In this document: positions 12,595 to 25,900 of the stretch, in pieces
How the letters are laid out: each line of letters opens with the position of its first letter
Position numbering within the stretch: position 1 is the stretch's first letter
NCBI RefSeq assembly: GCF_047495875.1
Contig: NC_092497.1
Coordinates: forward strand, 62,769,977 to 62,833,976
Length of the DNA: 64,000 nucleotides
Source of the DNA: Pithys albifrons albifrons
Taxonomy: Eukaryota > Chordata > Aves > Passeriformes > Thamnophilidae
Direction of reading: 5' to 3'
Position numbers and translations under genes: made by a program
The notes under the pieces: generated by a model
What the model saw: only the letters and a program-made list of their open reading frames with translations
Databases searched by the model: none
What the model was told of the DNA's origin: nothing

Positions 12595-14475
12595 AAAATT
12601 AACGCCCCAAACCAACCACATACCAAAACAAAACAAAGCCAACCTCTCATACAACATCTGATTTGTAGTGGATAGCTTGGGACACGTGGAATTACTTCTC
12701 ATTCAATATTTTCTTGTTTCGTAAAACAGTGGTTTCTCTTGTTGAGCTGCTGATGTATGTGGATGTTTAAAGCATTACCATCCATGTGTGTGTTTTTCCA
12801 GGAGTAAAAACAGAGATTATACCTCTATTTCATAAGTGTTCAAATCCTGACTGTAGGACTGTCATGGGAAAGTTGTGTTATGCTGCTGTGGGCACAAGAT
12901 GTAAGACTTGACAGCACAACACTAAAAAAAGCTCTCATAGAGAGACCCTTGACCACAATAATGTGAAACAAAATGAAGGGAGAGAAAGGAAAAAGAAGAA
13001 CTTCTAAACTAGCTCTTATGCAGGTGCTGTATCTAATGTTAGCATCTGTATCCTCTGTTTAAAATGACCTTCACTAAAGCTGCTCTGTAATTAAGTCCCA
13101 CTCACTCTCCACTCCAATATTCAAAAATCCTCACATTTCAATGCCAATTGTATAATCATGGATAGTGTTAACCAAGTCTGAAGCAGTAAACCAAACTGTT
13201 ACAATTCACTCCATAGATCCCTTCCAAAGATGAGCGTGGATGTTACATTTCTTTAATTGATAGGAATTAAATATTTGGATCTTTCAGATAGCTTGGAAGT
13301 CTCATTCCAGGCTAAGGGGAAGGAAAGGGATGGGAATGAACTATATCAAAGTAAAAATGTTTGAAAGAAGAATGCAAATGCACTCTGATGCTCTCCTTAC
13401 ATGCCTTAAGTCCAACGACAGACTTCAGAGTCTGTGTAAACATCCAAACTGCCCCAAACTCCTGAGCCTCTTTGTGTGCAAATTTTTAAGTCATGCAAAG
13501 AGAGGACTTGCAATGAACTGCAGAAAATCATAGCTGAAATTCTGTGGTAAAGCTGTTGCAAAGCCATAGCCACTATTTTGCTACCCTATTTTTCATTTTG
13601 GATAATCTGACCTGTGTATTGTCTTGCTTTTGCAGACAAACTTTAGGCAAAGCCTCATAGAACCTAAATGCATTCAAACAAGCGTATGCTGTGGGCAAGC
13701 ACCACAGCAAGCAAAGCACAAGCTCTCAGGTCCAGCCAAGGTGTTGAAAGAAAACTGGACTCTGACTATGTTATGCAAGGCTCCTTAGCATAGCAAAGTT
13801 GACATTTTTCATATATTAAAACAGTCACAATTTCTGCTTAGTATTACCTGGCACACTAAATCCCTTATCTGTGCATAATTCAGACTAGCCATCAGGAAAC
13901 TTGTACTAAGGAGTGAAAGCCTTGCACAAACTAAAGCCAAGGAGTTTGAAGTTGGAATGTCACACTCAGACACACACCAGCAGTTCAGGTTTGGATCTCA
14001 AATGCTGCTGCTGCTGCTCTAAACACAGACCTGGCCCAATATGCCAACACAAGGTAAATGCCCACAGCGCCTCCACCCTTGTTGCCAGTCCTGCTTCACT
14101 GAAATACTCCTGCCCACCTCCAGTCTCCTGATATTTCCCTGCCACCACTCTCAGCCTGCTCTGAGATCCCCCAGGGGTCTGTGCTGCCCATCCAGGCTAA
14201 TTTCAGTGATTCTGGCAGCAAGCTGTGTCTCTGCTTGGGACAAAAGGATTAAAACACTGACTACCTGAAGACAAAGCAGGTTCTGTCTACTTTCCCTTCC
14301 TGCACACAGAAATAGACTGGTAATTTGGAAATCCCTGGCCTTTCACTGTTGAACAGCCACTGCTAGACCACACTCTAGAGGTAGGATGGGCACAGCATCT
14401 CTGAATATGTGGGGAGATTTGAAAGGCAATCACATGAAATATGCATGTGCTACTACAGAAAACACTGTAAAGGTA
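12595..14475. other. Intergenic DNA, no gene seen
   Basis: Unique sequence between two solo LTRs, starting with an A/C-rich stretch (about 12590-12650). Open frames at 13330-13533, 13913-14131, 14041-14268 and 14287-14574 have no domains and lie on both strands. No repeat family is recognised. Confidence 0.55.
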
Positions 14476-15102
14476 TGTTCTAGTTGAGCAGGAGGGACCA
14501 GCTGACACTGTGTAAGGGTGATCAAAGCTGTGTATTCTACCCCCTCTATTCATTCCCCAAGAACAATGGGCCATTAGCAGCAGCTGCCCAGGGAGTCATT
14601 ATCACCTTCACACTCAGCCTGAGGGGGCGGAGCTGCTAATGGGCCATCAACAGTTCAATACCCCCTGACTCCCAGAGTTAATCACCCATGGTGTGAGTCC
14701 CCGCCCAGGGGGAGGGACTGGGTGCTCCCTGAGGGTACATAAGTGGTGGGTAAGAAGACTTTGGTAACTTCTCGTCAGATCCAGAGGAGCAGCAGGACCT
14801 TGACAGGAGGAGATCACCACTCTTGCCCAGACCACAGCCCTCACCTGCACCAACACGTTTTTCATTTCCTTTTGCTGTGGACTTGGGGGAGCCACAGGGG
14901 TCTCAGCACAAGGGCAAACAAACCCCCTTGGGTTTGTGCCCCAGGACACTGGGTTATACTGCTGGGGTTTTGTGAGTTGAAAGCAATTTCCCTTTTGTGT
15001 CTGTGTTTTTATTGTAATATTATTATTAAGTTTTAGCTCTGACTTATAATCTCTCTCGTGGTGAGTTCATTTCCCCTGCTGTTTCGCCTTAAAACCAGCA
15101 CA
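14476..15102 (+). mobile_element. Solo LTR, family A copy 2
   Basis: A 627-bp LTR beginning TGTTCTAGTTGAGC and ending AAAACCAGCACA, flanked by a perfect 5-bp duplication AGGTA (14471-14475 and 15103-15107). On the plus strand it has a GC-box-like 'gggggcggagctg', a 'ccccgcccagggggag' stretch, then TACATAAG near 14737 as a TATA-like box, and an AT-rich end. That order supports plus orientation. It matches the inverted copy at 9700-10330. Open frames at 14647-15036 are within the LTR and are not genes. Confidence 0.87.
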
Positions 15103-16049
15103 AGGTATTTAAAAGGCCATGAGCTTTCTGAGAAATCTGCTAATGACCATTAAGGATCTGCATTCCTACACAGAAGAACACAAAATACTACTTTTTAAAA
15201 TACCGAACAAAAATAGCAGTAGCAGACTCCTCTCTAGCAGACAGCTACTGAGATGCTACATAGAAGTACCAGGTAAAACATGAGATCGATGTCCCACCTG
15301 GCAGACTAAGCTCAATTACATATAAATTCATAAAGAACAACCATAATCTGGGTTTTCTGGACTCAAGGTAATAAATATCCTAATGACGTGAGGATCATCA
15401 CCCTAGAACTGGGATACTTTCTCATTCCTGCAAGATAGTCCAGCTTTGTAAAACCAGATTCAAAGTACAAGATTACTGATACTCATTTTGCTTTCATCCT
15501 CATTTATAAGAAGTATATGTGCATATATAAGCCTGTACATAAGTGTATATATATATATATACGTACATCTATACATGCAATCACATACGTGCAAAAGCAC
15601 ACTATACACACGTGTTAAAATATGAACCTCAGTCTTATAGCACTGTCATATAGAAACGAATCAGCCTTGCAAAGACAATCAGCTACCACTTTGTTGATTC
15701 AACACAGCCAGCCTTTCTACCAAAGTATTTCCTACCAATTCCTCTCATAACTCAAAGCCATTACCACCCAGCAACATGTCCTCCATGACACCTCTGCAGT
15801 TTCAGGAAAAAGCAACTTCCTATTGCCAGTGAAAGAGAAGAAATTAACTTAGCAGGCTGTCTGTGTCAACCAGAATGCTACAGCCAAGTCTTCCTTTCCC
15901 TAGAGCAAAGTTTTGATGATCACATTATCATGCAGCAGAGAAGCCATCCAAAGAAATTTTAAATACCTAAAGTGATAAACAAGATTATAAATTGTCCAGA
16001 GAAAGACCAAAGGATGAGACAGGGTTTAATTAAAATCTTCAAGGAATAC
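15103..16049. other. Intergenic DNA with (TA)n run
   Basis: Unique sequence. A pure TA run lies at about 15545-15562 within a longer alternating purine-pyrimidine stretch (about 15520-15610). No gene or repeat family is recognised. Confidence 0.6.
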
Positions 16050-16232
16050 TGTGCATTTCACAGGCTCCTCAGGGCAGCAGTTGTAGCAACAAGCCTGCCT
16101 GAGTTCAAGAAGTGCTTGGACAATGCAGTTAGCATATGGTGGGATTCTTTGGGTGTCCTGTGCTGGGCCAGGAGTTGGACTCAATGATCCTGACGGGTCC
16201 CTTCTAACTCAATATATTCTTTGATTTTATGA
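16050..16232 (+). mobile_element. CR1 LINE 3' fragment
   Basis: A sense CR1 end recognised by 'gagttcaagaagtgcttgga', 'ggccaggagttggactcaat', then 'gatcctgacgggtcccttct' and a decayed octamer tail 'ttctttgattttatga'. It is 5' truncated. The frame at 15972-16187 partly covers it and is not a gene. Confidence 0.85.
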
Positions 16233-19200
16233 TTAATTTTTGTATGCAGCAGAAAAGGGATTTTGCCAGGAGTTTGTTAATGGAAATGTGAATACATGCT
16301 TAATAGCAACAAAACCCCCCCAGCTAACCTCAAATATCACTGCATTATTTAACAAGCATCCTAGCAAAAAAGTCCACCCTGTGTACACTAACCTTCATCC
16401 GCCTGCTCTGAGTATTGGTTTCTAAAGTGCTCTCTCTTTTTAAGACAGTGAGTACTTCAGTATTGGTTCTTCCAGAGGTTGGAGATGGGGTTCTCTCAGG
16501 ACCTGCTGAAGTGGCCAGGATCCTGCAGTGCACACAGGTGCTCAACTTTCTCGGGAGGCCTTTCTGATGAGTGCCTGACAAAGCCAATGGGGTGAACCAA
16601 GAAGGAAAGAGAACCATCTAGTGGCATGTCTGGGCTGCTCTTTGCCTCCTGTGAAAATGTTCTTGAGTTCCAGCATTCCACATATGATCCAGCACTTCTT
16701 TTCAATATTTTTTGCTGTTATGAGTAAAAGCTCTAAAGAAATATAGGTGATAATATTTTCTTCACAACAGGCAATCCAGACTATTTGAAAAAAAAACAAA
16801 CATGGGAGCTTAATTTTTATTGTCTAATTCTACAGTTCCTCACATTTATGTTCTTTGTCAATGGAGAGAGACCAGATTGCAAATGGTGAATAGTCTTTGT
16901 TCCTGTAAGAATATTTACAAGATTAAAATCACTTGTGAAGTTCAGCACATGATAGTGTAAAGGTCAGTTTCTGACACTGTATAAAGACCCAGCAAACTGT
17001 CCCAAGAATCCTTGAGAAGCAGAAAGTAGTACTAAGGAACAATCTTTGTGACAGACAGAAAGCTTGCAAGTGTTATGGTTATTTATATAGCGGCTTTACA
17101 AATCTTGTCTGTTAGTACATGTCACTGTGTACAGGTAGAAACATCATGAAAGGAAACCATAATAATACACATATCTGAAGCAAAGTTACAGAAAACTAAA
17201 TAACCTTTTCAGCACACACTTTTCTGAAGTCTTCCTGAGGACAGTTTTACTTCCTAGGCCTGTCCAACAGCTACATTTCTTCAGTATGACAGTGATTTAT
17301 TCTTTATTCTGAGATGCTTTAATAATAATGGTTACTTAAACTCCTTGAAAAATTTTGACTATTTAGCCTTGCTGCTAAAGGTTTCAAGCATCAGAAATAT
17401 GGGGTTTAACTGAAAATTATTAGGCAAAATCTGATAAACCAACTGGAGAACAAAACCTCAAACACCTAAGCAAAGAAAGTGAAATGAAGATTCCCTATGA
17501 AGATATGTGCAGAATTTTCCAAGCTTACAAAATATAGCCAGTTCAGATGCTTTCAACTGCAAAGGCAAATCCAGTTGTTTTACAAGGGGGTGAAAGCCTG
17601 AGTTTTCACACAGAGAGAAAACAGCTCACTCAGAAGCCTGGGGAATATCTTGGAAGGTAAAAATTACAGGGCTCTTGAAGCATCAGCAGTTTAGGCTGAT
17701 GATATATGGAGGTTGCAGTAAAAGAATCAGAATTCATATAGGCAGATTACTGGAAAATATATGTAGGATTGACAGTATACTAGTTAAAACAAAGAAACAA
17801 ACAAACATAAAGTAAGAACAGGATGAAACCAGTAAAACAGGAAAGGTAAAGGTTTCCTAAGACAGGGTAAAAGTAATCTGCAGCACATTGCAGAGTACAG
17901 TTAAGTACTGAGGACTTGATTTTGCCAAAATGGCTCAAATGGACTTTCCTGTTTTAAAAGTTAAATCTTAAAGTATGTAGCAACACAACAAAAACAGACT
18001 TGCAATCCTAGTCCCAAATCTTACATCAATCAGCTGCAGGCATCCTTAGTGCAATCATTTTGCTTGGAAGTACTTCCTGGCATGTTTTCAAGGTCTTCAG
18101 GCAAAAGTCTGGCTCACCAAGGTGTTCTCATTGCAATGAAAACTATTTTTTCCCAGATTCTATTGAGGCTTTTTGGCAGTGTTTAAGAAATCAAATCTGC
18201 TTGAGTTCATATCTGAAGTAAAAAGTCAAGTTTCAAAAATACATATAGATAACACCAGTGGTACACATATAATCAGTAAAATACTGGCAGAGAAGTTAGT
18301 CAAGTTCCTGGGACAAAAGTAAAGAATTAACATTATAATAAGGTAATTTTCTCTCATCATTCCTTTGACAAAAAGTTAGTGGAGGGAAGAAGTAATTTTT
18401 GAACATCATTTTAGAGACAGCCTTTATGAAAACCCTTAGTTGCAGATCCATTTCAGAAAGTTCTCTATTATTATGTATCTCTATCACTATTAACTCTACT
18501 ATGTTAAATCAGGAGGTTTTTTCCAGAAGACATTCAGGTATTCTGAAAAGCATTTTTTTGGGATCAGGAAGAAATATAATGCAGGGAGAAAAGGAAAGAT
18601 GGTAATTTTGTCATTTTTCTTTATTTTTCCTTTTCTTTCTTCACCTACTTCCAAAGTAAAAGCAACTCAAGACTGAAAACATTTCCCTTATGATTTCAGA
18701 AACAGTATCGTGAAAATAGCAAAATAAGATCCTCTTTCTCCAAGCACTAACTAGTCTTCATTGAATGATTTGCAACGATCATTGCAAATCCATACTTTAA
18801 AGATTGTGGCAACTGTGGACTTCTATTTTGCAGAAAAAGCCTCCCAAGTGTAAATATGTTGCCGTAATGCACATTATGCTCCTGCCAGATGTTAAATTAC
18901 ATTATTTTTGTTACTACCTTCACTCCGCTATTTGTTTTCTCTGGTTGGGGAAGATATAGACTTTTGGAAAATCCCATTCTCATGTAATTCAAGATTGCTT
19001 GTAGTCACAGTATGGCCTCTTTGTCCTCACAAACTACTTCATAAATATGCACTGACAAAAGCAATAAAACTGCTTCAATATGATATACAGACTTGTTTTT
19101 AAGGTATTCTCCTAAGAAAAAAGCTTCACTTACACAAATCCCCTGAAACTATGAGCTCAACTGTTAATTGCAACACGGCATGCAAGAATAGTAGACAGAT

Positions 19201-21295
19201 TTAAAGACACAAATTAAAACAGAAATTCAACATGATAAACTATTCCATTAAGTCCTGTTATGAATCATAACCTTAAGCTTTTTGAAAAATTTAACGTCAA
19301 CATTGGACTGAATATAAATATTCCACAGTGCCATGAATATGATCTTCAAAATTAATTAGAATTATCTAAAATTTCTTGAAGTATGTTCTTTCAGTTCAGA
19401 AGTAGCAGCAAACTTTGGATGAGAATCTGGAAAAAGAACTCTTTTGTATCCAGGAAGAACTGGATTCTCTGTATGTGGGAATACTTTCTGGGTCCAAACT
19501 TTCATAAATGGAGGAATGTCAATCCCAATTCCATAAGACCACAGTTTAAAACTTCAGGCCCAAAACTCAAGAAACAAAGCACCAGAAAGTTTTCTTTGTC
19601 TACCATAGTTTTGCTTCTTTGAAGCTTTGAGCAAAGATGAGTTTTGGAAGCAGGAGTAGCACATAAAGAGATCACACCCTTCCTTCAATTGTTTAAGCTG
19701 TGAGAAACCAGTGCTTTATCAAATACATTCAGTGTCTTATAAGTGCACTTTCTTACCCATGTAAGTAATGATTAATATTGTTTCGCAAAACCCAAACATT
19801 TGAATTGTTCAATCCAAGCAGCTACATTTAACCAAACAGATACTTAGGAATGTAGGAAGAGCAATTCACCCAGCACACCTGAGAGGACAGAAGCTTCACC
19901 CAGAATGGACATTTGGGAAAATAATCTCTTCACTGGAAAAGCTTGTCCGACTCCAAAATATAACTTTAGTAGGAGATGAAGCAGAAAGTCTTCTGTAAGG
20001 CTATCTTCAAATCGATTTTGCTCCTGAGTCTTCAGTAGAAAAACCTCAGCTTGTCTGGACTATCCTTCTGTCCTCAATTCTGTCACTCAAACCTCAAGGA
20101 AGAAGGGGAAAAAAGGTAATTTAATTTCATAAACATTGGAAACTACAGAATAATGAAGAAATATGCCCTCACCTATTACCAAAAGGCATTTATCAATGAG
20201 ACAGAATATTATTCTGATATATGGAAATCTGTAGAAATTGTCAGGTAAATAAGTTCTGTTGATTTCTTTAGTAAGATGGGATTAGAAAGAAGGATAACTC
20301 CTCTACTTTCTTGACAGCAGAAATCCAATATGAGCAGGAGAAGGCAGGAAATGTCACTACTAAATATCTCTGTGGAATTGGATAAGCTTTGAGGTAGAAT
20401 AAACTCTCACAATAACCCTAAGCAGAAATTTGCTCCCAGAGTTTTTATTTCCCAGTGAAAATAAGCAAGTGGCTGTGTGTGTGTTTCTGAGGGAAGGACA
20501 TACATTGTTTCAGCAACAGATAAACTACAATGTAGTTACTTGTTTGAAAGGTCTGCAAAGTAGGATGTTGAACAAAATCATAGTAACATAAGAGGCAAAG
20601 TAAACACCTTATTATATACAAGTGCCTAGTGTAATTTTTCTAGGAATTTCATATTCATTTTATAACTACCTCTAAAACAAATTCTTAATTACTAAAAGGA
20701 GCAATGTGGTTTGTGTATGACCACATCTATACTATTACAAGATGGTAAGGTCAAAATCTGACTATTTATATTAATTCTGTCAACAAAGATAAAAAGGCAT
20801 TCTCTTCAGAAATCTACTTTGCAATGAAGTCAATTCATCATAATTTTGAGACTAGGCATTCATGAAAGAGATTTGTTTATGTTCTTTATGAGTACATTTA
20901 ATCCTTTTTTAATGATTCATTTCTTATTCTGTTAATAGTTTCTCCAAATCAAATGTTTTAATCAAAATCAGTGTCTATTGTGAGATGTATAGAAGACTAA
21001 AACTTTAGGGGTTTTTTTTCATGCTAGGGCATATTTTATTATTGAGAATACATCATCTAAGTGAGTTTTATTTGTTTTATTTGAGGATTTATGCAAGACA
21101 GGAAACAATAAGATCTCCAAACTGCATCTAGAAAATTTTAGTCACTCACCATCTATTAATGTTGTGTGGCAATAAGAGATTTCTGACACTTAGAAGATCT
21201 TCTTCTTGGGAAAAAGTGGTGGAAATTAACAAACCTCACTGAAGGAAGTGAGCCTTCCTTTGTAATAAAAGACATATGCCAAGCTAGCTTGATTT
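16233..21295. other. Intergenic DNA, no gene seen
   Basis: About 5 kb of unique AT-rich DNA. Overlapping frames at 16345-16799 on minus and others at 18296-18605, 18908-19102 and 19383-19622 have no domains. A near-perfect 24-bp palindrome lies at 18767-18790. Nothing else is recognised. Confidence 0.55.
18767..18790. repeat. Short inverted repeat (24-bp near-palindrome)
   Basis: GATTTGCAA (18767-18775) and TTGCAAATC (18782-18790) are exact reverse complements around a 6-base centre. ATTTGCAA resembles a POU/octamer half-motif. It could be a paired transcription-factor site, a small hairpin or chance. Confidence 0.6.
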
Positions 21296-21470
21296 CATAG
21301 AATCATAGAATTGCAGAATCATAGAATCATAGAATCGAATGGGTTGGAAAAGACCTCCGAGATCATCAAGTCCAACCCTTGGTCCAACTCCAGTCCCTTT
21401 ACTAGATCATGGCATTCAGTGCCACGTTCAATCTCAGTTTAAAAATCTTCAGGGACGGAGAACAAAGGTT
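21296..21470 (-). mobile_element. CR1 LINE 3' tail, antisense
   Basis: It begins with four close copies of the reversed terminal repeat (TCATAGAATCATAGAAT), then 'gggttggaaaagacctccga' and 'gatcatcaagtccaaccctt', the standard antisense CR1 end. The left boundary is clear and the right boundary is approximate. The open frame at 21339-21581 reads through it and is not a gene. Confidence 0.9.
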
Positions 21471-22435
21471 TTCTCTCCTTTTCCTGACCCAGAACAGACT
21501 TTACAGCAAAACCTAGGAAGAGGCAGCAGGTTTTTCTTCAAGTCAGTTTCAGGCTGTGTTAGAGATCAGAGTTCTATTTAGGGCCCTGTCATATTTGGTC
21601 CGTGGTTGTGTTTGTCGATGTGGTATGAGAAAATACTGCAGAGTTTTACTGTGGAAAACTCAACCTTGGAGAAAGAAACATTAATGTAACATTAAACTGC
21701 TTAGAAAAAACCTGACTGATCCTGGCAGACACATCACTAGTTTGCAAAGACTGATTAGCTGCTTTATGCATTTGACTGCAGGACAACCAACAGAGCTGTG
21801 ACACTCCTGAGAAGAGAAATACCTTCATCAACACTAGAGCTAAGCAGCTCTTAGTGACATGGACCTGAAGACCAAACATATTTAGGAGGAGCAGCCTTCC
21901 ACTCCTGCTTTTAATAAGCCCGTTCAAAGTCATTCTTCTTTCTTCATTTTAGATCACATTTCCAGAGCACTACTGAGGCTCAGTGCTGTAGTGCCTTGTT
22001 TTAAATCCCCTTTGTGGTCTAATTGGATTTTCAGTGCTTGGACATTTTGCTCCAATGAAAATCATTAGAAGCTAGCTCTCACTTTCAGACAGCTGTTCTC
22101 ATTATCAACTACCTAATTAGGCTTTTGATAACCCTACCTGACATCTTATTGCAAACTTGAAAAGTTAATTTACTTTAAAATTTGGCTATTTGCAGTAATT
22201 TTCTTGGTGTTTATTCTTGGACAAGAAATAAGCATGAAGTTCAACAGAGATCAGAAACAATCAAACTTCTTCCCTATATCAAACTCCTTACTCGGTTTGT
22301 ACAATTTGTTACCTCATACCACTCTATTTCAGTGTTCAGTGCTTCAGCATTATTCAATAAATTCTGTATAAATTAAATAAGCTATTTTGTCATCCCTTCT
22401 GTGTTTTTCTGACCTTGTATCCCACTAAGATTAAT
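21471..22435. other. Intergenic DNA, no gene seen
   Basis: Unique sequence. The minus-strand frame 21646-21933 has no domain. The part from about 21985 to 22160 has several TAATTAG/CTAATTG motifs and could be a conserved non-coding element. That is only a guess from composition. Confidence 0.5.
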
Positions 22436-22998
22436 ACAGAATTGCGGAATTCCTTAGGTTTGAACGGACCTTTGAGATTATCGAGTCCACCCAGTAACAC
22501 AGGACTGTCAAGCCCACCATTAAACCATGTTCCTGAGTGCCACATCTACGTGTCTTTTACTTCCCTCTAGGGATGGTGACTCTACTACTGCCTTGGGCAG
22601 CCTGTGAAAGAGCTTGACAACCCTTTAGGGGAAGAAATTTCTTCTACTATCCAATCTACACCTCTTCTGGCACAACTTGAGTCCATTTTCTCTTGTTCTG
22701 AGTCTCCTCGTCTCCAGGCTAATCCCCCCACCCCGGTCCCTCAGGCTCTCCTCATCAGAATTCTGCTCCAGACCCTTCCCCAGCTCAGTTCCCTTCTCTG
22801 GACATTCTCCAGCCACTCAATGCCTTTCTTGTCATGAAGGGCCCAGAACTGACTACAGGATGTGAGCTGTGACCTCAGCAGTGCCCAGCATAGGGGAACA
22901 GTCATTACCCTGGCCCTGCTGCTACACCATGGCTGGTATGGACCAGGTGCCATTGGTCTTCTTGGCCACCTGGGTACACTTGGAGATGCCTTATCATG
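22436..22998 (-). mobile_element. CR1 LINE fragment, antisense, about 560 bp
   Basis: The longest CR1 piece in the window. From the left it reads 'cagaattgcggaattcctta', 'ggacctttgagattatcgag', 'ccttgggcagcctgtgaaag', then 'ctccccagctcag'-type and 'gacattctccagccactcaa' blocks, and 'ctgtgacctcagcagtgccc'. This order is the antisense of the CR1 3' region. The terminal octamer is decayed to a trace. Overlapping frames on both strands (22604-23161) are the CR1 and are not host genes. Confidence 0.9.
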
Positions 22999-25900
22999 GC
23001 AGCATACTCCAAATATCTGTCAGTTAAGAGAAGAGTTACCAGCTTTCAGTTCTACCAAATTATGGCCAATTTTTTGCCAGCTACTTTGTATCCTTAGTCA
23101 TATAGTAATTTACTTCCCAATAGATCCTCTTAATTTCCATTTAGTACAAATCCTTCAGTGATATTGTCAATGGGATCTTCAGAGGTGCTTGCAAAGTTTC
23201 GTTCTTTCGGTCTACCACGAAGATGATAATTTTATGCCTATAATGGGGTTGTTTGCAGAGTATGAGTAGCTGAAATCAGTTGACTCTACTGGGACAGGTC
23301 AACCCTCACACTTGAAAGACTTAAATTTTTACAAGTGTTAAATTTACATTAGTTTATGTTAACATCTTTCTGAAAACCAAGCCCCAAATTTGGGAATTTA
23401 AAAAGCACTCTAAATTGTTAGTCTTCTGAAAATCTTAGCCTCTTGCTAAATAAAACAGATCAGGATGAGATGCCATGAATCTCAAAGTGGGGAAAAAAGA
23501 AAAAGAGTGGAAGGTCTAGATCACTAGACTTTTCTCTATTAGATATTCTGGGCACTTAGATTAAAAGCAGAAAAATTAAACAGTCCCCTCAAAAAAGGAT
23601 GACAAACAAGAGAAGCTTTCTTTTATTTTGATTAATATTAATTCCTTGTTATTTCAGGCAAAGAGAGAGGGAAAATGTCTTAGAGCTCTTCTCAAGGCTC
23701 TTACAGTTTCCATTTTCATATATTTAAGTCACCCTTCTATCATCTAAATAACTTTGTGTCTTGCAAACTATGGAAGCCACTGGGTGTGCTGACTAAAAAC
23801 TACTGTTGCTCTGATTCACACATTGAGAAAGAGGAGGTCTCATATGGCCACTTGCAAGAAGGAGCATTAAACAGTCCATGACTCAAAGCCCCATGAATGT
23901 TTCTGTCTCTATACATTTCAGAACCCAGTCATCTATTCCCTTTCATTCCACTCTTCCCTGTCAGCAGCTTTTTCTATGTCTGGGCTGACACAGTTTTCCA
24001 GAGACAGGAGCCTGGTGGGACCTTCCATGAGAGCTGCTCACTAACATGAACATGCCTGGGCAAATATCTATACCACAATTAGACATGTTTCTCACCAACA
24101 CAGCAAACAGAGGAGGCTTCTAAAATATTTTGCTAAATAAGAATTCCCTCTTACAATGAGTTTCAGAGGAAGCACTCTTATGGGCATCCCTATCCCACTG
24201 CCTGCAGGTATTACTAGATTGTTTCAAATAAACTCTTTTTTTCCCCTTTTTTGCTCCACCAGCCAGGTCTGGCATGACCTGGATTATGACGATGATTTTT
24301 CTTCTAATTTCTTTTTTCTCCAAGTGGTATGAACAAGATCTACAGCACTAGTCCTGTCAGCAAGAAAGGATTAATGCTATTTACCAGAAATAGAGATTCT
24401 TAGCATAAATTTAAGTAATGTATGTAAGTAATGTCCCTTACACTGATAAAAAGTTCTACTATTTTTCTAGTTTTAATTATGTTTATGCTTTTGAAAGACG
24501 TATCCAAAAGGCAGCTTTTGCCTGTTTTCAAGACATGCAGGAAAAGAAGTTAATTTGCATTTCTTTTATCTTTAAAATATCAACAACAAAAATATCACAA
24601 ACCAAAAAAAGCCTCAAACAAAGCCCCCTACCCTACCACAGCTGAACCACACTGAGCAACTGGTGTCACCTCTCAGAGATGACAATTCTTTGGGATGGTT
24701 TAAGGTGAAGGAGGTCCCCGAGCAGGAAATTTAGGATACCACAAGGTTCATCATGTTGTGTTTTTGCATTTGCAAAGTCACAGCTGTTGTGGTGCTGTCT
24801 GGAGGAAGGAACATATTGGTGGTGACAATTAGTAACAGCTTTGCTTACAATGCTCTTGCATCACAAGGAGAACTTTTATCAGGTTTTGAGCACAAGTTTT
24901 ATCTCTATCTGAAGGCTCCAGTGCTCTCATGCCATCAGGGAAGTGATAATAGTTCTACATACATATGTTTTCAGTGTAATTAGAATAAATCCTCTTTTTA
25001 TTCTAGCCATTTATGCCACATTAAGAGGAGCCATTTAAAAAATGAAGGAAATATGCAAAGTAGAGGATAAACAGTTCCTCCTCTTTCCTGCTCTTCTGAG
25101 AAAAGAGTCATAGAATGCTTTGCTTCCTTCTGTGCACAGACCACTGCCAGATTTTGGATAGAAATATGGTCATGGTGGGGGAAAGAGCACTGTGCATGGA
25201 TCCAACAGGCATGTGTCAAACCAGTTCTTCGGGAGAACAGGGGAAATCACCCCAGACCACTTCAAGCGATAAATGCAGCCAGGCAACTCTGAAAAGAAAG
25301 AGGCTGGTATACCCCTGGATCAATTCAGTCATTGGCCTACATGCAATGTCCAGCAATTTATTTTTTTAACTTTGTTTTTCTATATAGAGAGGGAAATTCT
25401 GGTCCCACCATGGTCAATAACTCAATAGAAGTGATAAATCAAGTTTCGTTTGGCAGGGGTCTTTCCTAAGCAAGAAATAAATAGGAGTTTTCAAAAAACC
25501 CTGATGGTCATGTAAGCTCCCATTTTTGTAATAATTTGCCATGCTACAGAAACCTGGGACTCCCTACACCAACACCTGGAAAGCCAATATTCCCTAGGAG
25601 TGTGGCATTCAGTCAAGACCAACAACACAATGCTTTGCTTTTCAACATCAGAAGTATTTGTGCCCTGAAAGGTAAAAAGATATTTTTTAAAATTGTGGGA
25701 TAAACTGATTTTAAGTCTGGGGGCACAGGCCAATTGGGAGATAGGTTTATTTTTTCTAAACACTGATTTAAAAATCAATCAATCAGTCAATCAAACAATC
25801 AATCAATCAATCAAAAGAAGGAGGGAAAAAAGGTCTAACTCATAGTATGTGAAATAGGCAGTGAGAAGGTTCTGTATACTTGTAAGCAGCTTTCCACATC

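Noticed and set aside
12250..12675. Open frame with repeated Ile-Tyr-Leu-Ser
   Set aside because: It is the translated ATCT microsatellite and LTR, not a repeat protein.
9700..15102. A composite transposon or a full provirus bounded by two LTRs
   Set aside because: The LTRs are inverted, the spacer has no gag or pol motifs, and the right LTR has its own duplication, so they are separate solo insertions.
22604..23161. Overlapping frames on both strands as a gene
   Set aside because: They lie in an antisense CR1 fragment. The CR1 3' region readily gives such open frames.
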